A stretch of DNA of 64,000 nt from positions 1 through 64,000 of the forward strand of contig JADJVF010000019.1 of the NCBI GenBank assembly GCA_016716705.1, read 5' to 3'. The DNA comes from Holophagales bacterium (GTDB lineage Bacteria > Acidobacteriota > Thermoanaerobaculia > UBA5066). A program made the position numbers and the translations under genes. Positions 45,192-53,516 of the stretch are shown piece by piece (the stretch's first letter is position 1; each line of letters begins with the position of its first letter). A model generated the notes under the pieces. It was not told the DNA's origin and made no database searches. It worked only from the letters and a program-made list of their open reading frames with translations.

Positions 45192-45285
45192 GGGGGGATT
45201 GTGTCCGCTCGGCGGCCGATGGGGAGCGGGGCGCCCGCGTTGACGCCGGGAGTCTTCAACGTGTAGTGTCCCGCCGGTTCGAACG

Positions 45286-46008
45286 ATGGGCGAAGCAAAC
45301 GGCACCTACCGCAAGCTCAGGCTGATGGATCCGGCCGGCATGTCCCGCGTCATCTCGCGGATGGCGCGCGAGGTCGTCGAAGCGGCGGGGGGCGTCGAGG
45401 GGTTCGCTCTCGTCGGCATCCGGACGCGCGGCGTCCCGCTCGCGCGGCGGCTCGGCCTGGAGATCGAGAAGACCGAAGGGGTCCGGGTCCCCGTGGGCCT
45501 CCTCGACATCACGCTCTACCGCGACGACCTGACCACCGTCGCCTCGTCGCCCGTCCTGAAGCGAACCGACATCTCCTTCCCGGTGGAGACGAAGACGATC
45601 GTCCTCTGCGACGACGTCCTCTACACGGGGCGGACGGTCCGCGCGGCCATCGACGCGATCCTCGACTTCGGGCGGCCTCGCCGGATCGTCCTCGCGGTCC
45701 TCGTCGACCGGGGGCGCCGCGAGCTGCCGATCGAAGCGCAGCTCGTCGGAAAGAAGATCGCCACGTCCGCCACGGAAGTCGTCTCGGTCACGTTCAGGGA
45801 AACGGACGGCGAAGACGACGTCTGGCTCCTCGACCGGCACCCGGAGAAGATGGCGACCCGGAAGACGGCGCAGAAGGTCGCGAAGAAAGCCCCGGAAAAG
45901 ATGGCTCCGGTGAAGAAGGCTCCCGCGAAGAAGGCTCCGGAAAAGAAGGCCGCCCGCGGCGCGGCCGGGAAGGCCGCCCCGAAGGGGCGCGGCCGCGGGA
46001 AGCGGTGA
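45286..46008 (+). CDS. pyrR: PyrR with histone-H1-like basic C-terminal tail
   Basis: 240 residues. The first 185 are a normal Pyr[30 protein letters not shown] and the PRPP-binding loop [20 protein letters not shown], then [14 protein letters not shown] and a C-terminal strand. PyrR is an mRNA-binding regulator of pyrimidine genes with uracil phosphoribosyltransferase activity. After DRHPEKM about 53 residues of Lys/Ala/Pro repeats follow ([12 protein letters not shown] blocks, ending GRGRGKR), like the C-terminus of histone H1, which is not found in typical PyrR. pyrB starts in the last codons (GTGA overlap). TAGTGT lies 16 nt before the ATG. No classical PyrR-binding RNA loop was found in the short leader. 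Confidence 0.92.
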   Translation: MGEANGTYRKLRLMDPAGMSRVISRMAREVVEAAGGVEGFALVGIRTRGVPLARRLGLEIEKTEGVRVPVGLLDITLYRDDLTTVASSPVLKRTDISFPVETKTIVLCDDVLYTGRTVRAAIDAILDFGRPRRIVLAVLVDRGRRELPIEAQLVGKKIATSATEVVSVTFRETDGEDDVWLLDRHPEKMATRKTAQKVAKKAPEKMAPVKKAPAKKAPEKKAARGAAGKAAPKGRGRGKR

Positions 46009-46967
46009 GCAGGAAGCCCGAAGCTCCGGCCGACCCCGCCTCCTTCACGAAGAAGGATCTCCTCGACATCGAGTCGCTTTCGAAGGCCGAGATCCAGATG
46101 ATCCTGGACACGGCCGACTCGATGGCCGAGATCAACAAGCGGACGATCAAGAAGGTCCCGACACTTCGCGGCCGGCTCGTCGCGAACCTCTTCTACGAGA
46201 ATTCGACGCGGACGCGCTTCTCCTTCGAGATCGCCGAGCGGCGCCTCACGGCCGACTCGATCTCCTTCGCCGCGGCCACCTCGTCGGCCTCGAAGGGAGA
46301 GACCCTCCTCGACACCTGCCGGAACCTCGAGGCGATGGCCCCCGACGCCATCGTCATCCGGCACCAGGCCTCCGGCGCTCCCCACTTCCTCGCCCGGAAC
46401 CTGAAGTGCGCGGTGATCAACGCCGGCGACGGAACGCACGCCCACCCGACGCAGGCGCTCCTCGACGCCTTCACGATGCGCAAGGCGAAGGGGAAGCTCG
46501 AAGGGCTGCGCGTGGCGATCTGCGGCGACGTCCGCTTCAGCCGCGTCGCCCGCTCGAACCTCGCGCTCCTTCCGAAGATGGGGGCCGAGGTGACGCTCGC
46601 CGGGCCCCGCACCCTCCTGCCGCCGGAGATCGAACGGACCGGCGCCCGCGTCACGACGCGGATCGAGGAAGCGATCGACGGCGCCGACGTCGTCATGATG
46701 CTCCGCGTCCAGAAGGAGCGGGGAGGCGGCCTCGGCTTCCCGTCCGACCGCGAGTACTACGAGTTCTTCGGCCTGACGCCCCAGCGGCGAAAGCTCGCCC
46801 GCAAGGACGCCATCGTCATGCACCCCGGCCCGATGAACCGCGGCGTCGAGATCGACTCCGCCGTCGCCGACGGGCCCGGCTCGGTCATCCTCGACCAGGT
46901 CGAGGCGGGCGTGGCGGTCCGGATGGCGGTGCTGTACCTGCTCATCGGAGTGACCGGCGATGAATGA
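46005..46967 (+). CDS. pyrB: Aspartate carbamoyltransferase catalytic chain
   Basis: 320 residues. Catalyses carbamoyl phosphate plus aspartate to carbamoyl aspartate, the first committed pyrimidine step. Key motifs: [11 protein letters not shown] (carbamoyl phosphate binding), [46 protein letters not shown] and [12 protein letters not shown]. The GTG start overlaps the pyrR stop by 4 nt, and the stop overlaps pyrC by 8 nt, so the three genes form an operon. No pyrI regulatory chain is present, which fits the trimeric class B/C enzymes. Confidence 0.96.
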   Translation: MSRKPEAPADPASFTKKDLLDIESLSKAEIQMILDTADSMAEINKRTIKKVPTLRGRLVANLFYENSTRTRFSFEIAERRLTADSISFAAATSSASKGETLLDTCRNLEAMAPDAIVIRHQASGAPHFLARNLKCAVINAGDGTHAHPTQALLDAFTMRKAKGKLEGLRVAICGDVRFSRVARSNLALLPKMGAEVTLAGPRTLLPPEIERTGARVTTRIEEAIDGADVVMMLRVQKERGGGLGFPSDREYYEFFGLTPQRRKLARKDAIVMHPGPMNRGVEIDSAVADGPGSVILDQVEAGVAVRMAVLYLLIGVTGDE

Positions 46968-48276
46968 GGCCCCTGTCCTGATCAGCGGCGGACGGGTCGT
47001 CGACCCGTCGCGTGGCCTCGACGCCCCGCTCGACGTCCTCCTCGAGGGCGGAGTCGTGGCGAAGGTCGACGAGCGGATCGCGCTTCCCCGCGGCGCCGTC
47101 GCCGTCGACGCCACCGGCCTCGTCGTCGCCCCTGGCTTCGTCGACCTCCACGTCCACTTCCGCGAGCCCGGGTTCGAGTGGAAGGAGACGATCGCTTCCG
47201 GCTCCGAGGCGGCGGCGGCGGGCGGCTACACGACCGTCTGCTGCATGCCGAACACGGACCCCGTGATCGACGACGCGCCGACGGCGTCGTTCGTCCAGAA
47301 GCGGATCCGCGAGACGGCGCGCGTGCGCGTCCTCCCGATCGGCGCCGTCTCGAAGGGGCAGAAGGGCGTCGCGCTCGCCGAGATCGGCCTGATGAAGGCC
47401 GAGGGGATCGTCGCGATCTCCGACGACGGCAAGCCGGTCGTCAACGCCGACCTGATGCGGCGGGCGCTCGAGTACGCCTCGATGTTCGACCTGCCGGTCG
47501 TCGTCCACGAGGAGGACCCGAACCTCGTGGCGGGCGGGCAGATGCACGAAGGGTGGGCCTCGACGCGCCTCGGCCTGCCCGGCTGGCCTGCGGTCGCCGA
47601 GTCGACGATGGTCGCCCGCGACGTCGAGCTCGCGGCGCTGACGGGAGCGCGCCTCCACGTGGCGCACGTCTCCGTGAGGGACAGCCTCGCGGCGATCCGG
47701 CGCGCCCGCGCCGCGCACGTTCCCGTGAGCTGCGAGGTGACGCCCCACCACCTGATGCTGACGGACGAGGACCTCGCCCGCTCCAGCTACGACACGCGCT
47801 TCAAGATGAACCCCCCGCTCCGCGGCGAGGACGACCGGCAGGCGCTCGTCTCCGCGCTCGCCGACGGCACGATCGACTGCGTCGCGACGGACCACGCCCC
47901 GCACCACCACGACGAGAAGGCGATGGAGTTCGCGGCGGCGCCGTTCGGGGTCACCGGCCTCGAGACGGCGTTCTCCGTCCTCCTCGACGGGCTCGTCCTT
48001 CCGCGCCTCCTTTCGCTCTCCCGGCTCGTCGAGGCGATGTCCACGGCCCCGGCGCGCCTCTTCGGCCTGCCGTACGGCACGCTCGCGGAAGGGGCGCCCG
48101 CCGACGTCGTTCTCTTCTCGACCTCGCGCTCGACGACGTTCTCGTCGTTCCGTTCGCTCTCGGCGAACTCCCCCTGGGCGGGAAAGACCCTTCGCGGGCG
48201 CATCGAGAGGACCTTCGTCGGAGGCCTCGAGGTCCACCGGTTCGGGGCGCCTCCCGCGGCCGAGACGGCCGGCTGA
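46960..48276 (+). CDS. pyrC: Dihydroorotase
   Basis: 438 residues, class I (long type) dihydroorotase, an amidohydrolase that closes carbamoyl aspartate to dihydroorotate. Zinc ligands and catalytic residues: [15 protein letters not shown] (HxH), [16 protein letters not shown] (His), [12 protein letters not shown] (His) and [14 protein letters not shown] (catalytic Asp and His). The C-terminus continues to the metal-free beta domain ([11 protein letters not shown]). The ATG overlaps the end of pyrB. In many bacteria this long type binds PyrB to form a complex; possible here, unproven. Confidence 0.96.
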   Translation: MNEAPVLISGGRVVDPSRGLDAPLDVLLEGGVVAKVDERIALPRGAVAVDATGLVVAPGFVDLHVHFREPGFEWKETIASGSEAAAAGGYTTVCCMPNTDPVIDDAPTASFVQKRIRETARVRVLPIGAVSKGQKGVALAEIGLMKAEGIVAISDDGKPVVNADLMRRALEYASMFDLPVVVHEEDPNLVAGGQMHEGWASTRLGLPGWPAVAESTMVARDVELAALTGARLHVAHVSVRDSLAAIRRARAAHVPVSCEVTPHHLMLTDEDLARSSYDTRFKMNPPLRGEDDRQALVSALADGTIDCVATDHAPHHHDEKAMEFAAAPFGVTGLETAFSVLLDGLVLPRLLSLSRLVEAMSTAPARLFGLPYGTLAEGAPADVVLFSTSRSTTFSSFRSLSANSPWAGKTLRGRIERTFVGGLEVHRFGAPPAAETAG

Positions 48277-48316
48277 CGCCGGTCGTCGCCTCGCCTCGCC
48301 GCTCCCCTTCACAGCC

Positions 48317-48733
48317 ATGTCCGTTTCCGACCCGTCCGCTGCCCCCCCGATTCCGGCCAAGCGGGTCGTCCTCGTCGACGACTCGCCGGCCTACGCCGCC
48401 TCCTGGAGGGGAATCTTCGCGGACCGCTACGGCGAGAAGGTCTCCTTCGAGTCGTACCAGGACCCGGTGGAAGCCCTGTCGCACCTCGGGCCGGACGTCG
48501 ACCTCCTCCTCGTCGACCTCGAGATGCCGGTCCTCGACGGTCGTTCCGTCGCGCGCTTCGCGAAGGAGCGCGGCGTGAGCGAACGGCGGATCGTCATCGT
48601 CTCCGGCCACGACGCCGACGAGCTCCACCGCCTCTTCCCGCAGGGAGCGTGCCTCGCGGTCATCAACAAGACCGAGGCGCAGCAGCAGAGCGCGTTCCTG
48701 ATGATCCTCGACAGCATCGTCTTCCGGCACTGA
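48317..48733 (+). CDS. Single-domain response regulator
   Basis: 138 residues, one receiver domain with no output domain. The acidic pair is at VVLVDDSPAY, the phosphoacceptor Asp in LLLVDLEMPVLDG, the Thr/Ser site near VIVSGHDADE and the conserved Lys in AVINKTEAQQQ. It acts as a phosphorelay or CheY-like partner. The phosphatase gene starts within its stop (TGATG), so the two are coupled. Histidine kinases lie downstream, but the cognate one is not clear. Confidence 0.88.
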   Translation: MSVSDPSAAPPIPAKRVVLVDDSPAYAASWRGIFADRYGEKVSFESYQDPVEALSHLGPDVDLLLVDLEMPVLDGRSVARFAKERGVSERRIVIVSGHDADELHRLFPQGACLAVINKTEAQQQSAFLMILDSIVFRH

Positions 48734-49551
48734 TGGAGGGCTCGCGCGCCCTCGAGTCCGCCGTCGAGGCCGCCCGCCGGGCCGGCGACCTCCTCCTCGG
48801 CTACTTCGGCTCGCTCGACCCGTCGGAGGTCGAGGAGAAGGGGCGCAACGACGTCGTCTCACGCGCCGACCGCGAGAGCGAGGCGCTCGTGAAGGAGATC
48901 CTCCTCGGCGCCTTCCCGGGGGATCTCTTCATCGGCGAGGAAGGGGGTGCCGCCGGCTCGGACGCCGACGCTCCCGCCTGGATCGTCGACCCGCTGGACG
49001 GCACGGCGAACTTCGTCCGCGGTTTTCCACACTGGGCCGTCTCCATCGGGCGGACGGCCGGCGGCCGGGGTGGCGAGCTCGTTCTCGGCGTCGTCTGGGA
49101 TCCCGTCAAGAAGGACCTCTTCGTCGCGGAGAAGGGGGCCGGCTCATTCCGGAACGGGCATCGCGTCCGGGTTCCGCGCAGGCCCGGCCTCGCCGGAGCC
49201 GCGCTCGCGACGGGGTTCCCGTTCCGGATCCAGGCGCGGATCGACACGTATCTGCGGATCTTCAAGGCGGTCTTCCTCGAGGTGCAGTCGATCCGTCGCG
49301 CCGGGAGCGCGGCCCTCGACCTCGCCTACGTCTCCGCCGGCATCTTCGACGGCTTCTTCGAGCTGGGGCTCTCCCCGTGGGACTCGGCCGCGGGCGCGGT
49401 CCTCGTCTCCGAATCGGGCGGCGTCGTCACCGACTTCGACGGCGGCGGGGCTTGGCGCGAACGCGGCAACCTGCTCGCCGCAGGGCCCCTCGTCCACGCG
49501 GCGCTCGTGAAGCTCGTCGCGGACCTCGGGGTCCGGGATGCCGAGCTCTGA
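48733..49551 (+). CDS. Inositol monophosphatase family protein
   Basis: 272 residues. Metal-dependent phosphatase (Li-sensitive fold). Motifs: VVSRADRESEALV, LFIGEEGG (metal Glu), IVDPLDGTANFVRGFPHW (the core DPLDGT) and LSPWDSAAGAVLVSESGG (metal Asp). Members hydrolyse inositol-1-phosphate, NADP-type or 3'-phosphoadenosine 5'-phosphate substrates; the substrate is not evident here. The ATG overlaps the stop of the response regulator gene. A weak hydrophobic segment is not a transmembrane helix. Confidence 0.93.
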   Translation: MEGSRALESAVEAARRAGDLLLGYFGSLDPSEVEEKGRNDVVSRADRESEALVKEILLGAFPGDLFIGEEGGAAGSDADAPAWIVDPLDGTANFVRGFPHWAVSIGRTAGGRGGELVLGVVWDPVKKDLFVAEKGAGSFRNGHRVRVPRRPGLAGAALATGFPFRIQARIDTYLRIFKAVFLEVQSIRRAGSAALDLAYVSAGIFDGFFELGLSPWDSAAGAVLVSESGGVVTDFDGGGAWRERGNLLAAGPLVHAALVKLVADLGVRDAEL

Positions 49552-49590
49552 CGAGGGCGTAGCATCGCTGCCCGAGGAGTCGAGGACGAC

Positions 49591-50628
49591 GTGAAAGAGC
49601 CAGCCGAGCGGTCGAGAGCGGGCGCGTTCCCAGGGGGCACCGGCGGGCCGGAAGCTGCGCCGGGCGGCGAGTTCCTCGCGCGGGCGATCGAGGCGGCGGG
49701 CTTCGGAATCCTCGCCCTGGACCGGGCGAGCGGCAGCCTCCGATACGTCAACGAGGCCGGCTCGGAGATCCTCCGTGTCCTCACGGACGCCTTCCGGAAC
49801 GAGGCGTGGGAGGCCTTCCGGCGGACCCTCCTCGCGGAGGCCGAGGGGAAGGGGCGAGGCGAGACGCTCTCCTCCCGTTCCCTGCCGCTCGGGACGTCCG
49901 TCATCGGCTACTCGCTCTACCCGGAGGAGGCCGAGGTCTGGGTCTTCTTCCGGGACGTCTCAGAGAAGGAGCACCTCAGCTCCGTCGCGGAAGCGCTCCG
50001 CCTTTCGGACACGCTCCTCGGGGTCTTCACGTCCCTCCGTCACGACCTCGGCAACTCGGTCAACGTCGCGAGGACGTCGCTCGAGGTCCTCCGCAGGGGG
50101 ACGGGCCGTCCCGACGAGGAGGCGATCCACCGCTACGTCGACAGGGCGCTCGAAGCGCTCTCGCGCATCGGGGAGCTGCTCGGGACCCTCCGCGACTTCA
50201 GCTCGACGAGGACGCCGGCGCTGCGTTCGGTGCCGATCCGGGAGGTCGTGGAGAGCGTCGTCCTCGACCGGGGCGGGCCCCTCGCGGAGGCGGGAACGGC
50301 CCTGGACGTGGAGGTCGAGCCGAGGTCCGTCGAGGCCCTTGCGGATCCCGCGTCGCTGGAAGACGCGCTCTGCACGCTCGTGGATCGGGCGGCCGTGCGC
50401 GCGCGGCAGGGCGCGGGACCCGCCGTCCTCGTCCGCGCGGAGGGGCGGAAGGAGACGGTCGTGATACGGGTCGAACCGCGGGGAGGGGCCGGGGCCGAAA
50501 CCTCCCCCGACGAGGCAGACCTGGGGCTGCTCGTCGTGCGCCGGCGGGTCTCGCTGATGGAAGGGACGGTCGACACCGAGGGGGGAGCCGCGACCGTCAC
50601 CCTCAGGCGCGTGAGGGCGTCGGCATGA
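49591..50628 (+). CDS. PAS-containing histidine kinase with degenerate ATPase domain
   Basis: 345 residues, soluble. PAS-like domain at about 30-130 (GFGILALDRASGSLRYVNEA). The phosphoacceptor region is SLRHDLGNSVNVARTSLEVL with His near residue 150, the same H-box style (RHxLGNxVN) as the larger kinase downstream. The C-terminal ATPase-like domain is eroded: the N-box reads LEDALCTLVDRAAVRA without the usual Asn, the G1 DxGxG motif is missing, and only DLGLLVVRRRVSLMEG resembles the G2 region. It may transfer or remove phosphate rather than autophosphorylate. The NtrC-type gene starts in its stop codon, which makes it the probable partner. GTG start. Confidence 0.8.
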   Translation: MKEPAERSRAGAFPGGTGGPEAAPGGEFLARAIEAAGFGILALDRASGSLRYVNEAGSEILRVLTDAFRNEAWEAFRRTLLAEAEGKGRGETLSSRSLPLGTSVIGYSLYPEEAEVWVFFRDVSEKEHLSSVAEALRLSDTLLGVFTSLRHDLGNSVNVARTSLEVLRRGTGRPDEEAIHRYVDRALEALSRIGELLGTLRDFSSTRTPALRSVPIREVVESVVLDRGGPLAEAGTALDVEVEPRSVEALADPASLEDALCTLVDRAAVRARQGAGPAVLVRAEGRKETVVIRVEPRGGAGAETSPDEADLGLLVVRRRVSLMEGTVDTEGGAATVTLRRVRASA

Positions 50629-51986
50629 TCAAGCCCGCGAGAACGCTCCTCGTCGTCGACGACGACCGGCTCTTCGGGGAGGCCCTGCGCGCAGACTTCG
50701 CGTCGGACGAGCTCGAGGTGGTCCTCGCCACGTCGTGCGCGGAGGCCGTTCAGATCTGTCGCGAGACTCCGCCGGACGTCGTGCTCCTCGACCAGCGCCT
50801 GCCGGACGGCGCGGGCGCGTCCCTCTGCCCGGCGATCCTGGCGGCGAACGAGAGGGCGAAGATCGTCTTCGCGACGGCTCACCCGAGCTTCGAGAACGCG
50901 CTCGAGGCCGTCCGCGCGGGGGCGGTCGACTACGTCTCGAAGCCGTGCGAGCTCGAGCAGGTCCGGATGATCGTCTCCCGATGCATCCGGCTCCTCGACC
51001 TCGAGCGCGCCGAGAGCCGCGAGAGCCGCCGGCGGGAAGTCGAGGCCAGGGAGACGAAGCTCGTGGGCGAGAGCGCCGGCCTCGCCGAGGTCGCGAGGCT
51101 GGTGGAGCTCGCCGCGGCGTCGGACGTTCCGGTCCTTCTCACGGGTGAGACCGGAACGGGCAAGAGCCTCGTGGCGCGGGCGATCCACTATCGCAGCGCG
51201 AGGAGCCGGGGGGAGTTCGTCTCGCTGAACTGCGCGGCCGTCCCGGAGACCCTCATCGAGGCGGAGCTCTTCGGCCACGAGAAGGGAGCCTTCACGGGGG
51301 CTGCGACGTCCCGGGAGGGTCTCTTCGAGCTGGCGGAGAGAGGCTCTCTCTTCCTCGACGAGATCGGCGACATGCCGCCGGCCCTCCAGGGGAGGCTCCT
51401 GACGGTCCTCGAGGACCGGCTCGTCCGGAGGGTCGGCGGGCGCGTCGCCCGCAGGGTCGATTTCCGGATCATGGCCGCGACGAACGTCGACGTGGCGGAC
51501 GCGGTCTCGGCCCGCCGCCTCCGCCAGGACCTCTACTACCGGCTCGACGTCCTCCGCATCGAGGTGCCGCCGCTGCGGCAGCGTCGCGACGACATCCCCG
51601 AGCTCGCGCGCCACTTTCTCGCCTCGGCCCCGGGCGGCGCGTCCCTGCCGCCTCTCGCCGCCGGGGAGATCGAGCGGCTGAAGGCGCACGACTGGCCCGG
51701 GAACCTCCGGGAGCTGCGGAACGTCCTCGAGCGCGCGGCGCTGGTCCGCCGCTCCGGCGAGCCGCTCCACCCGTCCGTATTCCTTCCTGCGGACCGCGTC
51801 CCGCATCCCGCGGCGTCCGGCGCGCCCGTGTCGAGCCTCGCGGACGTGGAGGCGCGCGCGATCCGGGAGGCCGTCGCCGCGACCGAAGGGAACCTGACCC
51901 GCGCGGCCCAGCTCCTCGGGGTGTCGGTCTCCACGCTCCGCCGGAAGCTGTCACCGGAGGAGCGCCGGGCGACCCGCTCGAACTGA
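50625..51986 (+). CDS. NtrC-family sigma-54-dependent response regulator
   Basis: 453 residues with the full three-domain layout. Receiver: LLVVDDDRLFGEAL, VVLLDQRLPDGAG (phosphoacceptor Asp), DYVSKPCELEQV (Lys). AAA+ domain: GETGTGKSLVARAIHY (Walker A), GAFTGA loop in EKGAFTGAATSREG, FLDEIGDMP (Walker B) and NLRELRNVLERAALV. C-terminal Fis-type HTH: EGNLTRAAQLLGVSVSTLRRKL. It activates sigma-54 promoters on phosphorylation. It overlaps the upstream kinase gene by 4 nt. Its targets are not identified; no -24/-12 element was found in the island. Confidence 0.95.
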   Translation: MIKPARTLLVVDDDRLFGEALRADFASDELEVVLATSCAEAVQICRETPPDVVLLDQRLPDGAGASLCPAILAANERAKIVFATAHPSFENALEAVRAGAVDYVSKPCELEQVRMIVSRCIRLLDLERAESRESRRREVEARETKLVGESAGLAEVARLVELAAASDVPVLLTGETGTGKSLVARAIHYRSARSRGEFVSLNCAAVPETLIEAELFGHEKGAFTGAATSREGLFELAERGSLFLDEIGDMPPALQGRLLTVLEDRLVRRVGGRVARRVDFRIMAATNVDVADAVSARRLRQDLYYRLDVLRIEVPPLRQRRDDIPELARHFLASAPGGASLPPLAAGEIERLKAHDWPGNLRELRNVLERAALVRRSGEPLHPSVFLPADRVPHPAASGAPVSSLADVEARAIREAVAATEGNLTRAAQLLGVSVSTLRRKLSPEERRATRSN

Positions 51987-52029
51987 CGGCCCCCGCTCGT
52001 TTCGGGCGCTCAATTCGATCGGGTCGCCC
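51967..52029 (+). terminator. Long imperfect inverted repeat after the NtrC-type gene
   Basis: GGGCGACCCGCTCGAACTGA (51967-51986, including the stop codon) and TCAATTCGATCGGGTCGCCC (52010-52029) match in inverted orientation at 18 of 20 positions, with a 23-nt loop. It may end the kinase/NtrC operon or serve as a regulatory hairpin. No T run follows. Confidence 0.5.
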
Positions 52030-52133
52030 GCCCCCTCCGCGGGAAACGACGGCCCGGAGCCGCACGGCGAGCGGGTTCCGCGTCCCCGGGCGCGCCTTCG
52101 CACGCTGGCACCGTGGTTGCGACAGGGGGAGTG

Positions 52134-53303
52134 ATGACCACGAACCCCTCCCGCACGGTGCTGATCGCCGACGACGAGACGCTCTTCACGCAGAGCCTCG
52201 CGGAAGGCCTGAACGCGCTCGAGTGGGGTCTCGTCGTGCGCACGGCGGCGAACGGCCGGGAGGCCGTGGACGTCCTCCGCCGCGAGAACGTGGACCTCGT
52301 CGTCACGGACCTGAAGATGCCGGAGATGGACGGCTTCGAGCTCCTCGCCTGGATGAGCCGGGAGGCGCCGGCCGTCCCCGTCATCGTCATGACGGCCTTC
52401 GGAACGCCCGAGATCGCGGAACGGCTGCGGGTGTACGGTCTCGACGGCTTCGTCGAGAAGCCCGTCGGATTCGCGGCTCTCTCGGAGCGGATCGCGGCCG
52501 CACTCGACGATGCGGCGCGGGGCTTCGTGACGGGGTTCCCGCTCTCGACGTTCCTCCAGATCCTCGAGATCGAGCGGAGGTCCTGCACGCTCCGCGTCCA
52601 CGCGGGAGTCCGGAAGGGTCTCCTCCACGTCGTCGGCGGGGCCCCGTGGGACGCCGAGGCGGGCGAGCTGCGCGGCGAGGAGGCCGCCTCCGAGATCGTG
52701 ACGTGGACCGGGGCCGGCATCGAGATCCTGCCGGCGTGCAAGGGGATCGAGCGGCGCGTCACGAGCTCGCTCGGGCAGCTCCTCCTCGAGGCGTTCCGGA
52801 TCATCGACGAACAGCGCGAAGCCGGGCCGGCCGATGCCGGCCCCACCGAGTCGGGGACCCGGGAGTCCGGGCCCGTCGAAAACCAGTCCGAACTGAAGGA
52901 GGAAACGATCATGTCAGCAGTCGAACTTCTCAAGGAACTCGCGGCCGTCGACGGCTTCGCCGGAGCGGGGGTCTTCACTCCCACCGGTGAAACACTCGCG
53001 ATCTACACGCCCGGGACCGGTTTCACGAAGGAGATCGGGATCCTGGCGAACAACGTCCTGATGAACGCCCAGAAGGCGTGCCTCGAGATGGGGGCTGGCC
53101 GCGGGCAGCAGGTCCACGTCGAGGCCGAGAAGGCGCACATCCTCGCGCGCTGCCTGAACGAGGGGACCGACCCGCTCAAGTCGCAGCCCGGCAAGGCGCA
53201 CGTCCACATGGTCGTCGCCCTGACGAGCGACGGCAGCATCGGCCTCGCCAAGATGCGTATCAACCAGGTCATCGAGAAGCTCGCAGAGGACTTCCGGATC
53301 TGA
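52134..53303 (+). CDS. Response regulator-DUF4388 protein, in frame with a roadblock/LC7 domain
   Basis: 389 residues in one open frame. Receiver (about 1-120): VLIADDETLFTQSL, LVVTDLKMPEMDG, FVEKPVGFAAL. DUF4388/PATAN-like domain (about 130-245): GFPLSTFLQILEIERRSCTL, GLLHVVGGAPWDAEAG. A low-complexity linker (ADAGPTESGTRESGP) leads to the roadblock/LC7 domain (about 260-389). The start is ATG 52134, behind GGGGGAG. An AAGGAGG sits 8 nt before an internal ATG at 52911, and a TGA at 52894-52896 in another frame would end the first gene exactly there, so the fusion may be a one-base artefact or a real dual-product gene. DUF4388 and roadblock proteins often work together in MglA/MglB-type polarity or signalling. 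Confidence 0.8.
   Translation: MTTNPSRTVLIADDETLFTQSLAEGLNALEWGLVVRTAANGREAVDVLRRENVDLVVTDLKMPEMDGFELLAWMSREAPAVPVIVMTAFGTPEIAERLRVYGLDGFVEKPVGFAALSERIAAALDDAARGFVTGFPLSTFLQILEIERRSCTLRVHAGVRKGLLHVVGGAPWDAEAGELRGEEAASEIVTWTGAGIEILPACKGIERRVTSSLGQLLLEAFRIIDEQREAGPADAGPTESGTRESGPVENQSELKEETIMSAVELLKELAAVDGFAGAGVFTPTGETLAIYTPGTGFTKEIGILANNVLMNAQKACLEMGAGRGQQVHVEAEKAHILARCLNEGTDPLKSQPGKAHVHMVVALTSDGSIGLAKMRINQVIEKLAEDFRI
52911..53303 (+). CDS. Roadblock/LC7-domain protein (probable independent start)
   Basis: 130 residues from the ATG at 52911, preceded by AAGGAGG with 8-nt spacing, the best Shine-Dalgarno of the area. The single roadblock/LC7 domain reads ELLKELAAVDGFAGAGVFTP, ILANNVLMNAQKACLEMGAG, VHMVVALTSDGSIGLAKMRI. 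These proteins dimerise and act as regulators of small Ras-like GTPases (MglB type). No MglA-like GTPase gene is in the window. It is in the same frame as the upstream regulator with no stop between them (see that entry). A strong hairpin follows the stop. Confidence 0.75.
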   Translation: MSAVELLKELAAVDGFAGAGVFTPTGETLAIYTPGTGFTKEIGILANNVLMNAQKACLEMGAGRGQQVHVEAEKAHILARCLNEGTDPLKSQPGKAHVHMVVALTSDGSIGLAKMRINQVIEKLAEDFRI

Positions 53304-53329
53304 CGCGCGGAATCCGCCCGCTCCCCGTT

Positions 53330-53360
53330 CCCGGTCGCGGCGGACAGCGCCGCGACCGGG
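53330..53360 (+). terminator. Hairpin after the roadblock gene
   Basis: CCCGGTCGCGGC pairs perfectly with GCCGCGACCGGG (12 bp, 7-nt loop), 27 nt after the stop. No T tract. Confidence 0.65.
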
Positions 53361-53438
53361 AGTGTTCCCGCTTCTCTTGCCTCGTCCGGCGGAATACGAT
53401 TCCAGCGCTTCGTCTCGACCCGGGAAGAGGAGGTCCCT

Positions 53439-53516
53439 GTGACTCTCGCCGCCATCGCGCGAGCCGCCCGTCCGGCCGGGATCCGCGGCGGAACGGGGAC
53501 GCTGAATGAGAGATAG
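53439..53516 (+). CDS. 25-codon leader ORF overlapping the PAS kinase start
   Basis: GTG at 53439 has a near-ideal Shine-Dalgarno (AAGAGGAGG, 6-nt spacing) and opens a 25-codon frame ending at TAG 53514-53516, eleven bases inside the kinase gene. The kinase ATG at 53506 itself has no good Shine-Dalgarno, so its translation may depend on reading of this ORF. TACGAT at 53395-53400 is a possible -10. The peptide (Ala/Gly/Arg-rich) has no recognisable feature. It could instead mark the true kinase start hidden by an indel. Confidence 0.35.
   Translation: MTLAAIARAARPAGIRGGTGTLNER

Noticed and set aside
45192..45285. PyrR-binding RNA loop or attenuator in the pyrR leader
   Set aside because: The leader is under 100 nt and no conserved PyrR-binding loop or paired terminator/antiterminator could be drawn.
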